The notes: a model not told the origin generated them from the letters alone. A stretch of DNA of 58,033 nucleotides from Rhizobium leguminosarum (GCF_001652265.1 NZ_LWBS01000369.1:1-58033); one strand, 5' to 3'. Shown: positions 37,631-46,330, counted from the stretch's first letter. A program made the numbers and translations.

Positions 37631-38326
37631 ATGCCGGTCGCCCGCTCGGAACGGCTGCTGACGCTGCTCCAGACGCTCCGGCGTTACCGGCGGCCGGTGA
37701 CTGGAACCGTGCTCGCCCAGGAGACCGGCGTCAGCCTGCGCACGCTCTATCGCGATATTGCCAGCCTGCAGGCCCAGGGCGCGATGATCGAAGGCGAAGC
37801 CGGCATCGGCTACGTGCTGAAGCCCGGCTTTATGCTGCCGCCGATGATGTTTTCCGAAGAAGAGCTCGAGGCATTGGTGCTCGGCTCGCGTTGGGTGGCC
37901 CGCGCCGCCGAGCCGCGCCTTGCCGGCGCCGGCGCCGACGCACTGGCCAAGATTGCCGCCGTGCTGCCGGCCGATATGCGCGAGATGGTCGATTCGGCAG
38001 CGCTGTTCGTCGGTCCCAAACGCAGGGACGAGGACAAGGCTGACGTTTCGGCCATCCGCAAGGCGATCCGCCTGGAGCGTATCCTCGAGCTGCATTATGG
38101 CGACGAGCAGGGTCGTATCTCGCGCCGCCGCGTCTGGCCTTTCGCGCTCGGCTATTTCGAGCATGTGCGCGTCCTCATGGCCTGGTGCGAACTGCGCCAG
38201 GATTTTCGCCATTTCCGCACCGATCGCATCATCGATATGGCCTTGCACGAGGTGCGTTATCCGCGCCGCCGCACGGTGCTCCTCAAGGAATGGCGCGAGA
38301 CGCAGGACGTACCGGTCGAGAACTGA
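37631..38326 (+). CDS. YafY-type transcriptional regulator with WYL domain
   Basis: A 231-residue regulator with an N-terminal winged HTH (RSERLLTLLQTLRRYRRPVT and VSLRTLYRDIASLQAQGA) and a C-terminal WYL domain (about residues 135-215, with RRRVWPFALGYFEHVRVLMA). WYL domains bind ligands such as nucleic acids or nucleotides and control HTH activity. Relatives of this YafY/YobV group usually lie beside VOC/PhnB-like genes, as here. Two identical-pattern sites (38330 and 38784) in the next two gene gaps are its likely operators. It starts four bases after nudC. Confidence 0.88.
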   Translation: MPVARSERLLTLLQTLRRYRRPVTGTVLAQETGVSLRTLYRDIASLQAQGAMIEGEAGIGYVLKPGFMLPPMMFSEEELEALVLGSRWVARAAEPRLAGAGADALAKIAAVLPADMREMVDSAALFVGPKRRDEDKADVSAIRKAIRLERILELHYGDEQGRISRRRVWPFALGYFEHVRVLMAWCELRQDFRHFRTDRIIDMALHEVRYPRRRTVLLKEWRETQDVPVEN

Positions 38327-38329
38327 ACG

Positions 38330-38353
38330 CTGCTGCCATAAACTGTCAGCAGA
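38330..38353 (+). promoter_or_regulatory. candidate operator of the WYL regulator, copy 1
   Basis: CTGCTGCCAT, four bases, TGTCAGCAGA: an imperfect inverted repeat beginning three bases after the regulator stop codon and 44 bases before the next gene. The same two half-sites with the same spacing occur at 38784-38807. Confidence 0.7.
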
Positions 38354-38396
38354 TGGAGTTATTATCAGTACACTTCACCAGGAAGGAGTACTGATC

Positions 38397-38657
38397 ATGG
38401 TAACGCCTCCAGCCATTCATTTCACTAACGACCGTTTTGCGGCTGAGTCCTTTGCCGATGTCATTTCGGCCGAGACTTTTGCCGATGTCCACCAGTCAGC
38501 GCGCTCCGGCCTGCTGCACCTGGTCATGAACATTTTCCGATTTCGCAGAGGAGACCGCACCGGCCTCGACCTTGAAGCGACACCGGATTACCGGAAGCGC
38601 GACCTCGGCTTCATCGACGGACGCGACCCGCGCCGCGAGGACCGTTTTCCGCTCTAA
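38397..38657 (+). CDS. small protein of unknown function behind the WYL regulator
   Basis: An 86-residue protein, chosen because a strong AAGGAG (38383-38388) precedes the ATG at the right distance. It contains a short duplicated pattern, AESFADV and AETFADV, near the N-terminus, a hydrophobic helix-like LLHLVMNIFRFRRG, and a charged C-terminus (DYRKRDLGFIDGRDPRRED). I do not recognise a family. Because a candidate operator lies just upstream, it is probably controlled by the WYL regulator together with the VOC gene. Confidence 0.7.
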   Translation: MVTPPAIHFTNDRFAAESFADVISAETFADVHQSARSGLLHLVMNIFRFRRGDRTGLDLEATPDYRKRDLGFIDGRDPRREDRFPL

Positions 38658-38716
38658 AGCATATCGCACAAAAGTGTGCAGCGGTTTGCGACAACGACAT
38701 GCGCGACCACTTTAGG
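38655..38716. repeat. RIME-like intergenic repeat, type A (short copy)
   Basis: TAAAGCATATCGCAC, core GTGTGCAGCGGTTTGCG, then ACGACATGCGC and CTTTAG. It begins at the stop codon of the 86-residue gene and may act as its terminator. Confidence 0.75.
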
Positions 38717-38783
38717 CCGCCCATCCTTATCAACATTCTGCCCGACGAGAACGGGGCGTTGCGATCGCAACGCCCTCGGTAGT

Positions 38784-38807
38784 CTGCTGCCATTCATTGT
38801 CAGCAGA
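38784..38807 (+). promoter_or_regulatory. candidate operator of the WYL regulator, copy 2
   Basis: CTGCTGCCAT, four bases, TGTCAGCAGA, identical in both half-sites to copy 1 at 38330-38353. It ends 44 bases before the start codon of the VOC gene, nearly the same distance as copy 1 to its gene. Confidence 0.75.
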
Positions 38808-38851
38808 CGAGATCTCTCGCGGCGCAATTCGTAAACAACGGGAGAACCGAA

Positions 38852-39220
38852 ATGACCAGCCCCAACCTCATCATTCTTTACGTCAAGGACCCGGGCGAAA
38901 GCGCCAGCTTCTACCGGAACCTCTTGAACCGCGAACCGGCCGTGGAAGCGCCGAATTTCGTCGCCTTTCCGCTTGAGGGCGGCTTCACGCTCGGCCTCTG
39001 GCGGCGCAGCAAGGTCGAGCCGCAGCCCTCCGCCATCGGCAATCGAGGCGAAGTGGCGTTCATGGTCGCGGGAGAAAATGCCGTCGCCAGGCATTATGAA
39101 GACTGGCGCCAGCGCGGTCTGCCGATCGCCCAGGAACTGACCGAACTGGATTTCGGCCCGACCTTCGTCGTGCTCGACCCGGATGGGCATCGGCTGCGTG
39201 TCTGTGAGCCGGATAAATAA
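38852..39220 (+). CDS. VOC family (glyoxalase/bleomycin resistance-like) protein
   Basis: A 122-residue vicinal oxygen chelate protein with paired beta-alpha-beta units: LIILYVKDPGESASFYRNLL in the first and VAFMVAGENAVARHYEDW in the second, ending with FVVLDPDGHRLRVCEP. It is of the PhnB-like/phenazine-binding type; the substrate is unknown. The start follows GGGAG. The position behind a YafY-type regulator is a common partnership, and a candidate operator lies upstream. Confidence 0.88.
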   Translation: MTSPNLIILYVKDPGESASFYRNLLNREPAVEAPNFVAFPLEGGFTLGLWRRSKVEPQPSAIGNRGEVAFMVAGENAVARHYEDWRQRGLPIAQELTELDFGPTFVVLDPDGHRLRVCEPDK

Positions 39221-39243
39221 TTCAGGCGAGTTGCGGGCTTGCC

Positions 39244-40098
39244 TTACAGCAGGCCTCGCATCGCATGCCCCTTGTAGACGCCGAGGATGCGGACTTTCTC
39301 GGAGAAGAACCGCAGTTCCTCCAATGCCCGGCGCACGTTCGGATCGTTCGGATGGCCTTCGATATCGGCGTAAAACTGCGTCGCCACAAATTTTCCGCCG
39401 AGCTGGTAGCTTTCCAGCTTCGTCATGTTGATGTTGTTGGTGGCAAAGCCGCCAAGCGCCTTGTAGAGCGCGGCCGGAATGTTGCGGACGTTGAAGACGA
39501 AGGTGGTGACGACCTTTTCTTCCGCCGAATTCCGTTGCGCCCATTCCTCGTCGCGGGACAGGACGACGAAACGGGTCACATTGTTTTCCGTATCCTCGAC
39601 ATTTTCGGCGATGATCTCGAGCCCGTACAGATCGGCGGCAAGGCGCGGTGCCAAGGCGGCCATCGAGCGGTCGCCGGTTTCCTTCACCAGCTTTGCCGCC
39701 CCTGCCGTATCGCCGGCGATCACCGGCTTCCAGCCATTGGCGCGAACGATCTTGCGGCATTGGCCGAGTGCGTGGATATGGCTGTGCACCGTGCGGATCT
39801 CGTCCTTGGTGACACCGGGCAGCACCATCAGCTGGAAGCGGATCGGCATGAAATATTCGCCGATAATATGCAGCCGCGACTCCGGCAGCAGATGGTGGAT
39901 ATCGGCGACGCGCCCGGCAATCGTGTTCTCGATCGGGATCATCGCGATATCGGCGTCGCCGTTGTCGACCGCCGTGAACGCATCCTCGAAGGTCTGGCAG
40001 GGCAGCGGCTCCATGGTCGGAAACATGTCGCGGCTGGCCATGTCGGAATTGGCGCCGAATTCGCCCTGGAAGGCGATCCTGTTGGTCTTGATGTTCAT
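39244..40098 (-). CDS. pheA: prephenate dehydratase
   Basis: PheA converts prephenate to phenylpyruvate in phenylalanine synthesis. The 284-residue monofunctional enzyme has the periplasmic-binding-like catalytic part (IAFQGEFGANSDMA, then IPIENTIAGRV, and the conserved TRFVVLSRD) and a C-terminal ACT regulatory domain with ALGGFATNNINMTKLESY, which suggests allosteric inhibition by phenylalanine. No chorismate mutase domain is attached. kdsB lies ten bases upstream in the same direction, so the two are probably co-transcribed. Confidence 0.95.
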   Translation of the reverse strand: MNIKTNRIAFQGEFGANSDMASRDMFPTMEPLPCQTFEDAFTAVDNGDADIAMIPIENTIAGRVADIHHLLPESRLHIIGEYFMPIRFQLMVLPGVTKDEIRTVHSHIHALGQCRKIVRANGWKPVIAGDTAGAAKLVKETGDRSMAALAPRLAADLYGLEIIAENVEDTENNVTRFVVLSRDEEWAQRNSAEEKVVTTFVFNVRNIPAALYKALGGFATNNINMTKLESYQLGGKFVATQFYADIEGHPNDPNVRRALEELRFFSEKVRILGVYKGHAMRGLL

Positions 40099-40108
40099 GA
40101 TGGTTCCG

Positions 40109-40864
40109 TCAGTTCAACTTTGCGGAGAGGATGCGCCGCGCTTTTTCGAGGTCGGCGGGAGTATCGACACCGAGCGGAACCGTGTCAACGATCTCGGCGT
40201 CGATGCGCATGCCGGCCTCCAGCGCCCGCAATTGCTCCAGCGATTCGCGCCGTTCGAGCGTCGAGGGGCCGAGCGAGACGAACCGTTCGAGCGCCGCCCG
40301 CCGATAGGCATAAAGGCCGATATGGTGGTAGAGCGGTCCCCTACCGTAAGGGGCGGTTGCGCGCGTGAAGTAGAGCGCATGCAGCCGGGTGTCGGAAATC
40401 GGCGAACCGACGATCTTCACGATATGCGGCGCGGTCCTGTCCTCCTCATTGTCGATTTCGGTCGTCAGCGTCCCGATATCGACCGCCTCGTTCTCGAGAG
40501 GGCGCAACGCCGCGCGCACCGTTTCCGGATCGATCGTCGGCAGATCGCCCTGGACGTTGACGATGAATTTCGCCTTTCCGTCCGGATCGACTTTCGTCAG
40601 CGCCTCAAAGATCCGATCGGAACCCGATTGGTGATCCGTGCGGGTCATGACGACTTCGAAGCCGGCGGCGGCCACCGCATCGAATACTCGGGCGTCGTCG
40701 ACGGCGACGACGACGCGGCCGATGGCTGCCTCCCTGGCACGCAACGCCACCTGGACGATCATCGGCAGACCGCAAATATCGGCCAGCGGCTTGCCCGGAA
40801 GCCGTGTGGAGGCCATGCGCGCCGGGATCAATACGAGCACGCCGTCTAAATTTGAATCACTCAT
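40109..40864 (-). CDS. kdsB: 3-deoxy-manno-octulosonate cytidylyltransferase
   Basis: KdsB activates Kdo with CTP to form CMP-Kdo for lipopolysaccharide. The 251-residue nucleotidyltransferase shows [19 protein letters not shown] at the N-terminus, [17 protein letters not shown] for metal and sugar binding, and [20 protein letters not shown]. The final ELVDTV-like region ([19 protein letters not shown]) is typical. It is the first gene of a likely kdsB-pheA unit and diverges from the cytochrome c gene. Confidence 0.95.
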   Translation of the reverse strand: MSDSNLDGVLVLIPARMASTRLPGKPLADICGLPMIVQVALRAREAAIGRVVVAVDDARVFDAVAAAGFEVVMTRTDHQSGSDRIFEALTKVDPDGKAKFIVNVQGDLPTIDPETVRAALRPLENEAVDIGTLTTEIDNEEDRTAPHIVKIVGSPISDTRLHALYFTRATAPYGRGPLYHHIGLYAYRRAALERFVSLGPSTLERRESLEQLRALEAGMRIDAEIVDTVPLGVDTPADLEKARRILSAKLN

Positions 40865-41018
40865 TGTTCGGGCCTTCTATTCCGGGCTGGAAAGTGTCAA
40901 AAAGTCTCACGCACAAGACCATTTAGACAGTTGCAACGATCAACCAAAAGACATAGGTTCCGCGCGATTTCAAGATGGTCCGGTTTATGGTCTGCCGGCT
41001 GCAAGGGGAGCATTGCAG

Positions 41019-41582
41019 ATGAATTCATACGTCAATACGGCCGTGGGGGCGCTGCTCGGAACAATTTTCGTTCTGATGTCTGTCTCCATCGCGTCCGAAG
41101 GGATCTTCCATTCCGAAGCACCGGAAAAGGAAGGTTTCGCGATCGTTGCCGAAGAGGCGCCCGCCGCTGGTGGCGAGGCTGCGCCTGCCGTTGCCGTTCC
41201 GATCGCGCAATTGCTCGCTTCTGCTGATGCCAAGGCCGGTGAGACGGTTTTCAAGAAGTGTCAGGCCTGTCATGACGGCACCAAAGGGGGACCGAACAAG
41301 GTTGGTCCCAACCTCTTTGGTGTCGTAGATCGCCCGATCGCCTCGCATGAAGGCTTCGCCTATTCCGCTGCCATGAAGGATTTCTCCAAGGGCAGCAGCG
41401 AGAAGTGGACCTTCGAAAATCTAAGCAAGTTCCTGACGGCACCGAAGAAGGACGTTCCCGGCACCGCAATGGGCTTCGCCGGTCTACCGAAAGATCAGGA
41501 CCGCGCCAACGTCATCCTCTATCTCCACACTCTCGCCGATTCACCGGTGCCGCTGCCGGACCCAAAGACGGCGACGCAATAG
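41019..41582 (+). CDS. cycM: membrane-anchored cytochrome c (CycM type)
   Basis: A 187-residue protein with an uncleaved N-terminal anchor ([19 protein letters not shown]), a Pro/Ala-rich linker and one c-type cytochrome domain. Heme attachment is CQACH at residues 81-85, and the likely axial Met lies in [11 protein letters not shown]. The arrangement matches cytochrome c552/CycM, which passes electrons from the bc1 complex to the aa3 oxidase in rhizobia. The start follows AAGGGGAG. A clear terminator follows the gene, which stands alone. Confidence 0.9.
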   Translation: MNSYVNTAVGALLGTIFVLMSVSIASEGIFHSEAPEKEGFAIVAEEAPAAGGEAAPAVAVPIAQLLASADAKAGETVFKKCQACHDGTKGGPNKVGPNLFGVVDRPIASHEGFAYSAAMKDFSKGSSEKWTFENLSKFLTAPKKDVPGTAMGFAGLPKDQDRANVILYLHTLADSPVPLPDPKTATQ

Positions 41583-41608
41583 GACGGCAACATCTTTCAT
41601 GACAATCG

Positions 41609-41637
41609 AGCCCGGCCGCAAGCCGGGCTTTTTCTTG
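41609..41637 (+). terminator. rho-independent terminator of cycM
   Basis: GAGCCCGG with CCGGGCTT forms the stem around CCGCAAG and is followed by TTTTCTT, 27 bases after the cycM stop. Confidence 0.88.
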
Positions 41638-41651
41638 GTGCAAGGACCGGT

Positions 41652-42599
41652 TCAGGCACCGAGGAAATAGGCCCAGAGCGAGACCGTGATGGCGCCGAGC
41701 GCCGTCGTCACCGTGATCGTCGAGGCGGCGAGGCTGTGACCGACGCCGAAGCGATTGGCGATCAGCCAGGCATTGACGCCTGTCGGGACGGAGGAGGTCA
41801 GCACGATCGCTGCCGTCCATTCGGGGCTGAGACCGAGGAGGTGGCTCGCCGCCCAGACGCAGCCGGGCAGCAGCAGCAGTTTCAGGGTCGAGGTGACGCT
41901 GGCGATGCCGAGATTGCCGGAGACGCCGTATCTCTCCAGCGCCATGCCGAGCGATATCAGTGCCGCCGGACCGGCAATGCCGGCGATCTGCCCGACGACC
42001 GTTGCCACCGTCGTCGGCATGGTGAGACCGGAAAGGTGCATGGCCATGCCGGCCGCAAGCCCGATCACCAGCGGGTTGCGCACGAGATTGACCGCGATCT
42101 GGCGAAGCACGAGCACCATGCTGCGATCGCTTTTGCCGGCGATCTTGCGCTCGGCATGCTCCATCAGGACCGTGCCGGCGACCATCATCACGGGCAGATG
42201 CACGGCAAGCAGGATCGACAGCGCCACCAGCCCTTCGTCGCCGACGGTCCGCTCGACGAGCGGCAGACCGATGAAGATATTGTTGGCGAAGGCCGAGGAA
42301 ACGCCGGCCAGCACGCCGATTCGTTCGTCACGGCCGAAGAGGCGTGTGGCGGCGATATGGCCGGCCGTCCAGGTGATGGCAACGCCGGAAAAATAGACGA
42401 TCCAGAGGCGAAAAGGCGAGGCACCATGAAAATCCGCCTCGGCGATGGTGCGGAAGAGCAGAAGCGGCACGGCGATCTTGAAGACGAATTCGCTGAGCGC
42501 TTCGCCAACATTCGAGGCCATCAAACCGCTGCGGACGATCACCCAGCCGATGAGAATCAGGATGAAGATGGGAAGGACGTCGAGAATGATGGCTGACAT
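41652..42599 (-). CDS. AEC family transporter (auxin efflux carrier-like permease)
   Basis: A 315-residue inner-membrane protein with about ten hydrophobic segments in two halves of five, characteristic of the AEC (auxin efflux carrier) family of bile acid/auxin-like secondary transporters. Typical stretches are FILILIGWVIVRSGLM at the N-terminus, SSAFANNIFIGLPLVER and LTSSVPTGVNAWLIANRFG near the C-terminus. Bacterial members are thought to move carboxylates such as malate; the substrate here is unknown. It converges on cycM. Confidence 0.85.
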   Translation of the reverse strand: MSAIILDVLPIFILILIGWVIVRSGLMASNVGEALSEFVFKIAVPLLLFRTIAEADFHGASPFRLWIVYFSGVAITWTAGHIAATRLFGRDERIGVLAGVSSAFANNIFIGLPLVERTVGDEGLVALSILLAVHLPVMMVAGTVLMEHAERKIAGKSDRSMVLVLRQIAVNLVRNPLVIGLAAGMAMHLSGLTMPTTVATVVGQIAGIAGPAALISLGMALERYGVSGNLGIASVTSTLKLLLLPGCVWAASHLLGLSPEWTAAIVLTSSVPTGVNAWLIANRFGVGHSLAASTITVTTALGAITVSLWAYFLGA

Positions 42600-42634
42600 A
42601 GGGAGGCTGCTCTGCGCGGGGGAGTATTCGACGT

Positions 42635-42743
42635 CTACGGCGCCGCGCGTCTTTTCGAGAGCCGCAAAGGACGCTGTAGCACTTTGAATTGCTGAATAAT
42701 TTTATCCTTAAATCGATTCCGATTTAAGGAATTATGCAGTAGC
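42635..42743. repeat. intergenic palindromic repeat, type C
   Basis: CGCCGCGCGTCTTTTCGAGA leads to CACTTTGAATTGCTGAATAA and then a palindrome CCTTAAATCG-ATTC-CGATTTAAGG (42707-42730) and GAATTATGCAG. A second full copy is at 56488-56596 and a partial one at 55787-55846. Confidence 0.85.
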
Positions 42744-42798
42744 AGCAAACGGCTTGGATTGAAAAGGCAGTCGCCGTCCCATCAGGCGCATCGGCAAA

Positions 42799-42827
42799 CA
42801 AAAAAAGCGGGCACAGCCCGCTTTTCC
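42799..42827 (-). terminator. strong terminator behind a gene remnant
   Basis: On the minus strand, AAAGCGGGC-TGT-GCCCGCTT is followed by seven T residues. It also has A/T tracts on both sides and could work in both directions. Confidence 0.8.
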
Positions 42828-42852
42828 GCTCCGGTCTTGCCGGAAACCCGGA

Positions 42853-42969
42853 TCACGAAGCTGCCAGTTCATCCGTGGTCAGCATCGCGCCGGTAAGATC
42901 GAAGGGTTCATCCTTCGTGCGCCCGGCTGCAACTGAAAGCTGCTCATGCCGGTCTTCTTGCGAGTATTT
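42853..42969 (-). pseudogene. remnant ORF ending in LTTDELAAS
   Basis: After a TAG at 42970-42972 the minus strand has 38 open codons with protein-like sequence (KYSQEDRHEQLSVAAGRT, then KDEPFDLTGAMLTTDELAAS) but no start codon near its beginning. It is probably the 3' remainder of a lost gene. Its last codons include a 20-base segment repeated exactly at 57745-57764. The remaining intergenic space between 42600 and 43116 holds the type C repeat and the terminator. Confidence 0.4.
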
Positions 42970-43116
42970 CTAGATTTGGAAAATGACAGGGACGTGACGA
43001 ATAGGCGGCACTTTTGCGAAGAAATAGATGCGCCATCCACCATTTATCCTTCCAAACCGCGGAAATTTCGCTAAGACCAAACCCCGGCTATCACAAACTC
43101 CGGGACCCCCCATTTC

Positions 43117-44109
43117 ATGACAAGATTCGATGTTCTGACAGTCGGCAACGCAATCGTGGATATCATTGCCCGTTGCGACGACCAGTTCCTCATTGACAAC
43201 CAGATCACCAAGGCGGCGATGAACCTCATCGATGCCGAACGCGCCGAACTCTTGTATTCGCGCATGGGACCGGCGCTCGAAGCCTCCGGCGGCAGCGCCG
43301 GCAACACGGCGGCGGGCGTGGCCAACCTCGGCGGCAAGGCTGCCTATTTCGGCAATGTTGCCCAAGATCAGCTCGGTGATATCTTCGCGCACGACATCCG
43401 CGCCCAGGGCGTTCACTACCAGACCCGGCCGAAGGGCACCTTCCCGCCGACGGCACGTTCGATGATCTTCGTTACCGAGGATGGCGAGCGCTCGATGAAC
43501 ACCTATCTCGGCGCTTGCGTCGAGCTCGGCCCGGAAGACGTCGAGGTCGACGTCGTGGCCGACGCCAAGGTCACTTATTTCGAAGGTTACCTCTGGGATC
43601 CGCCGCGCGCCAAGGAAGCGATCCTCGATTGTGCCCGCATCGCCCATGAAAACGGCCGCGAAGTGTCGATGACGCTGTCCGACAGCTTCTGCGTCGACCG
43701 CTATCGCGGCGAATTCCTCGATCTGATGCGCTCCGGCAAGGTCGATATCGTCTTCGCCAATCGCCAGGAAGCGCTGTCGCTCTACGAGACCGACGATTTC
43801 GAGGAGGCGCTGAACAGGATCGCCGCCGATTGCAAGACCGCTGCCGTGACGATGAGCGAGAATGGTGCCGTCATCCTGAAGGGCCGTGAGCGGTTTTACG
43901 TCGATGCGATCAGGATCAAGGAAGTTGTGGATACGACGGGTGCCGGCGATCTCTTCGCCTCCGGCTTCCTCTACGGCTACACGCAGGGACGGTCTCTCGA
44001 GGATTGCGGCAAGCTCGGTTGCCTGGCCGCCGGCATCGTCATCCAGCAGATCGGCCCGCGCCCGATGACCTCGCTTTCCGAGGCTGCAAAACAGGCAGGG
44101 CTTATTTGA
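43117..44109 (+). CDS. adenosine kinase-like PfkB family kinase
   Basis: A 330-residue ribokinase-family enzyme. GGSAGNTAAGVANLGGKAAY carries the N-terminal PfkB signature, and DTTGAGDLFASGFLYGY carries the C-terminal one with the catalytic Asp (GAGD). The length and MSIENNG-like insert-free layout match the Rhizobiales proteins annotated as adenosine kinase, which phosphorylate adenosine to AMP in purine salvage; sugar specificity cannot be excluded. Its last eight bases overlap the convergent SH3 gene. Confidence 0.85.
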   Translation: MTRFDVLTVGNAIVDIIARCDDQFLIDNQITKAAMNLIDAERAELLYSRMGPALEASGGSAGNTAAGVANLGGKAAYFGNVAQDQLGDIFAHDIRAQGVHYQTRPKGTFPPTARSMIFVTEDGERSMNTYLGACVELGPEDVEVDVVADAKVTYFEGYLWDPPRAKEAILDCARIAHENGREVSMTLSDSFCVDRYRGEFLDLMRSGKVDIVFANRQEALSLYETDDFEEALNRIAADCKTAAVTMSENGAVILKGRERFYVDAIRIKEVVDTTGAGDLFASGFLYGYTQGRSLEDCGKLGCLAAGIVIQQIGPRPMTSLSEAAKQAGLI

Positions 44110-44641
44110 AGGCTTCGCCGGGATAGGCGCCCCAGATCTCCGACTGCGCCACCCAGCCCGAGGCGCCGTCGGTTTCGGCGCGGCACCAGTCGCCGTTGCA
44201 TTCGCCGATCGTCACCATCACGCCGGGTTCCAGCTTGGCAACGATCGAAGCAGAGGGGAGCGCCTCACGGCGCAGATTGACATAGACGCCTTTGCCCTTG
44301 GTCTTCATCCAGGGGGCGGCAATCGCCGCGCGCTGGCCTGATAGCAGCGACTGGTTGACCCAGCCTTCGGTGCCGTCGGCATCGCGGATGCGGCGCCAGT
44401 TGTCGTATTCCTGGATGATCTCCACCGGCAGGCCGGATTTCAAGTACATCCAAGAAACGGCGTAATCCGTTCCCGGACCGATGCGCAGGTTGACGCGCTT
44501 GGATTTCAGCGTGACGAAACGCGGCAATGGCAGTCCGCTTGGCCCCTTGGCCGCTTGCGCATGGGCGAATTCGACGCTTCCTATGGATGCGGCCAGAGCG
44601 ATGGCAAGGGCGAGGCAGGACTTCAGGACTTTGCTGCGCAT
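44102..44641 (-). CDS. exported protein with two bacterial SH3 domains
   Basis: A 179-residue protein with a signal peptide (LKSCLALAIALAASIGSVEF, then AHAQA) and two bacterial SH3-type repeats. The first has VNLRIGPGTDYAVSWMYLKS with WRRIRDADGTEGWV; the second has VYVNLRREALPSASIVAKLE with WCRAETDGASGWVAQSEIWG. Such domains usually bind cell-wall peptides in the periplasm; no enzymatic domain is present. It converges on the kinase gene with an eight-base overlap. Confidence 0.85.
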   Translation of the reverse strand: MRSKVLKSCLALAIALAASIGSVEFAHAQAAKGPSGLPLPRFVTLKSKRVNLRIGPGTDYAVSWMYLKSGLPVEIIQEYDNWRRIRDADGTEGWVNQSLLSGQRAAIAAPWMKTKGKGVYVNLRREALPSASIVAKLEPGVMVTIGECNGDWCRAETDGASGWVAQSEIWGAYPGEAFK

Positions 44642-44826
44642 GGAAGTTTCCGGTTGCTCGAATTCGCGGGCAGGCCAGGCCTGCTCGCGGTCCGGGCTTT
44701 GACATTCCCCGGCTGCACCGCGAGTTTTGTTTGTCTTCGCGTGCGGGTCTGGTAGAAAATGCCCGGAATGGGAAAATTATCACCCCTCTTGGTTAAAGAC
44801 CTCTGAACAAGGCACCACAGGCAGCC

Positions 44827-45828
44827 ATGACAGCGAAGAAAAAACCGAAGGTCTACATCACCCGTAAGCTGCCGGATGCCGTTGAAACCCGCATGCGCGA
44901 ACTCTTCGACGCAGAGCTGAACATCGACGACGCGCAGCGTTCCGTTCCCGAGCTTATCGCCGCGGTCAAGACCGCCGACGTGCTGGTGCCGACCGTCACC
45001 GATCGCATCGACGCGGCGCTGATCGAACAGGCGGGACCGCAGATGAAGCTGATTGCGAGCTTCTCCAACGGCACCGACCACATCGACGTCGAGGCGGCGG
45101 CGCGCAAGGGCATCACCGTCACCAACACGCCGAACGTCCTGACCGAGGACACCGCCGATATGACTATGGCGCTGATTCTCGCGGTTCCCAGAAGGCTCGG
45201 CGAAGGTGCGCGCGTGCTGACCGACAAGCCGGGCGAATGGGCAGGCTGGTCTCCCACCTGGATGCTCGGCCGGCGCATTCACGGCAAGCGCATCGGCATC
45301 GTCGGCATGGGCCGCATCGGCACGGCGGTGGCCCGCCGCGCCAAGGCTTTCGGCCTGTCGATCCACTATCACAACCGCAAGCGCGTCAATCCGGCCGTTG
45401 AGGACGAGCTAGAGGCGACCTATTGGGAAAGCCTCGACCAGATGCTCGCCCGCGTCGATATCGTTTCGATCAATTGCCCGTCGACGCCGGCGACCTTCCA
45501 CCTGATCTCGGCCCGCCGTCTGGCGCTGCTGCAGCCGACAGCCTATCTCGTCAACACCGCTCGCGGCGACGTGGTCGACGAAGCGGCGCTGATCAAGTGC
45601 CTGAGGGAGGGCCGGATCGCCGGCGCCGGCCTCGACGTCTTCGAGAACGAGCCTGCCGTCAACCCGAAGCTCATCAAGCTCGCCAATGAGGGCAAGGTCG
45701 TGCTGCTGCCGCATATGAGTTCGGCGACGATCGAAGGCCGCATCGACATGGGCGACAAGGTCATCATCAACATCCGCACCTTCATCGACGGTCACAGGCC
45801 GCCGAATCGCGTGCTGCCGGGTCGTTGA
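44827..45828 (+). CDS. D-2-hydroxyacid dehydrogenase (glyoxylate/hydroxypyruvate reductase type)
   Basis: A 333-residue NAD(P)-dependent D-isomer dehydrogenase. The Rossmann motif is IGIVGMGRIGTAVARRA. The catalytic Arg lies in VNTARGDVVDEAAL, the Glu in GLDVFENEP and the His in LLPHMSSAT, so all three catalytic residues are present. The substrate-loop segment ASFSNGTDHIDVEAA fits the glyoxylate/hydroxypyruvate reductase (GyaR-like) group, though the exact acid reduced is inferred. The start follows an AGGCAGCC sequence. Not linked to its neighbours. Confidence 0.88.
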   Translation: MTAKKKPKVYITRKLPDAVETRMRELFDAELNIDDAQRSVPELIAAVKTADVLVPTVTDRIDAALIEQAGPQMKLIASFSNGTDHIDVEAAARKGITVTNTPNVLTEDTADMTMALILAVPRRLGEGARVLTDKPGEWAGWSPTWMLGRRIHGKRIGIVGMGRIGTAVARRAKAFGLSIHYHNRKRVNPAVEDELEATYWESLDQMLARVDIVSINCPSTPATFHLISARRLALLQPTAYLVNTARGDVVDEAALIKCLREGRIAGAGLDVFENEPAVNPKLIKLANEGKVVLLPHMSSATIEGRIDMGDKVIINIRTFIDGHRPPNRVLPGR

Positions 45829-45841
45829 AGAACGCTGCAAA

Positions 45842-46330
45842 TCAGGCGACGCAGATCGGAGGCGCAAGGACCTTGCGCATCTCGACGAATGTCGTCCTGG
45901 CAAAGCCGGGATGCGCCTTTTCGGCGGTTCTGGAAAATCCCCAGGCGGCAAAGACGGCGTGATTGTCGCTGAGTTCGATCCGCGTTTCCAGCCGCAAAGC
46001 GGGAAGACCGAGCGCTGCGGCCTCTTCCTCGGCAATCGCCAGCAGCCGCTTGCCGAGGCCCTTGCCCTGCGCCTCAGGCAGAACGGCGAGCTTGCCGACG
46101 TAGAGACAATCGGCCTCCGGCCGCAGGAAGAGGCAGCCGGCCAGCTTTTCGCCGTCGATGGCGACATGGCCGATCTCGGCCCTGGACTTTTCGGCCAGCG
46201 ACTCCGCCGTCAGCTTGAGCGCCGAAGATGGCGGGTCGATCCTGCCGTTCATCGAGGCGAAGGCGGCGACGATGAGCGCGAGCAATTCGTCCCAGCGCGT
46301 GAAGGTCTGATCAAGACGAATAATTGTCAT
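45842..46330 (-). CDS. GNAT family N-acetyltransferase
   Basis: A 162-residue acetyltransferase. The acetyl-CoA site is KLAVLPEAQGKGLGKRLLAI (Q-G-K-G-L-G), followed by GLPALRLETRIELSDNHAVF and FAAWGFSRTAEKAHPG. The substrate is unknown. Its ATG overlaps the moeB stop (ATGA), so it is the third gene of a recF-moeB-GNAT unit. Confidence 0.88.
   Translation of the reverse strand: MTIIRLDQTFTRWDELLALIVAAFASMNGRIDPPSSALKLTAESLAEKSRAEIGHVAIDGEKLAGCLFLRPEADCLYVGKLAVLPEAQGKGLGKRLLAIAEEEAAALGLPALRLETRIELSDNHAVFAAWGFSRTAEKAHPGFARTTFVEMRKVLAPPICVA

Noticed and set aside
39479..40849. 456-codon open frame across pheA and kdsB on the plus strand
   Set aside because: It spans two certain genes on the other strand and has no recognisable domain.
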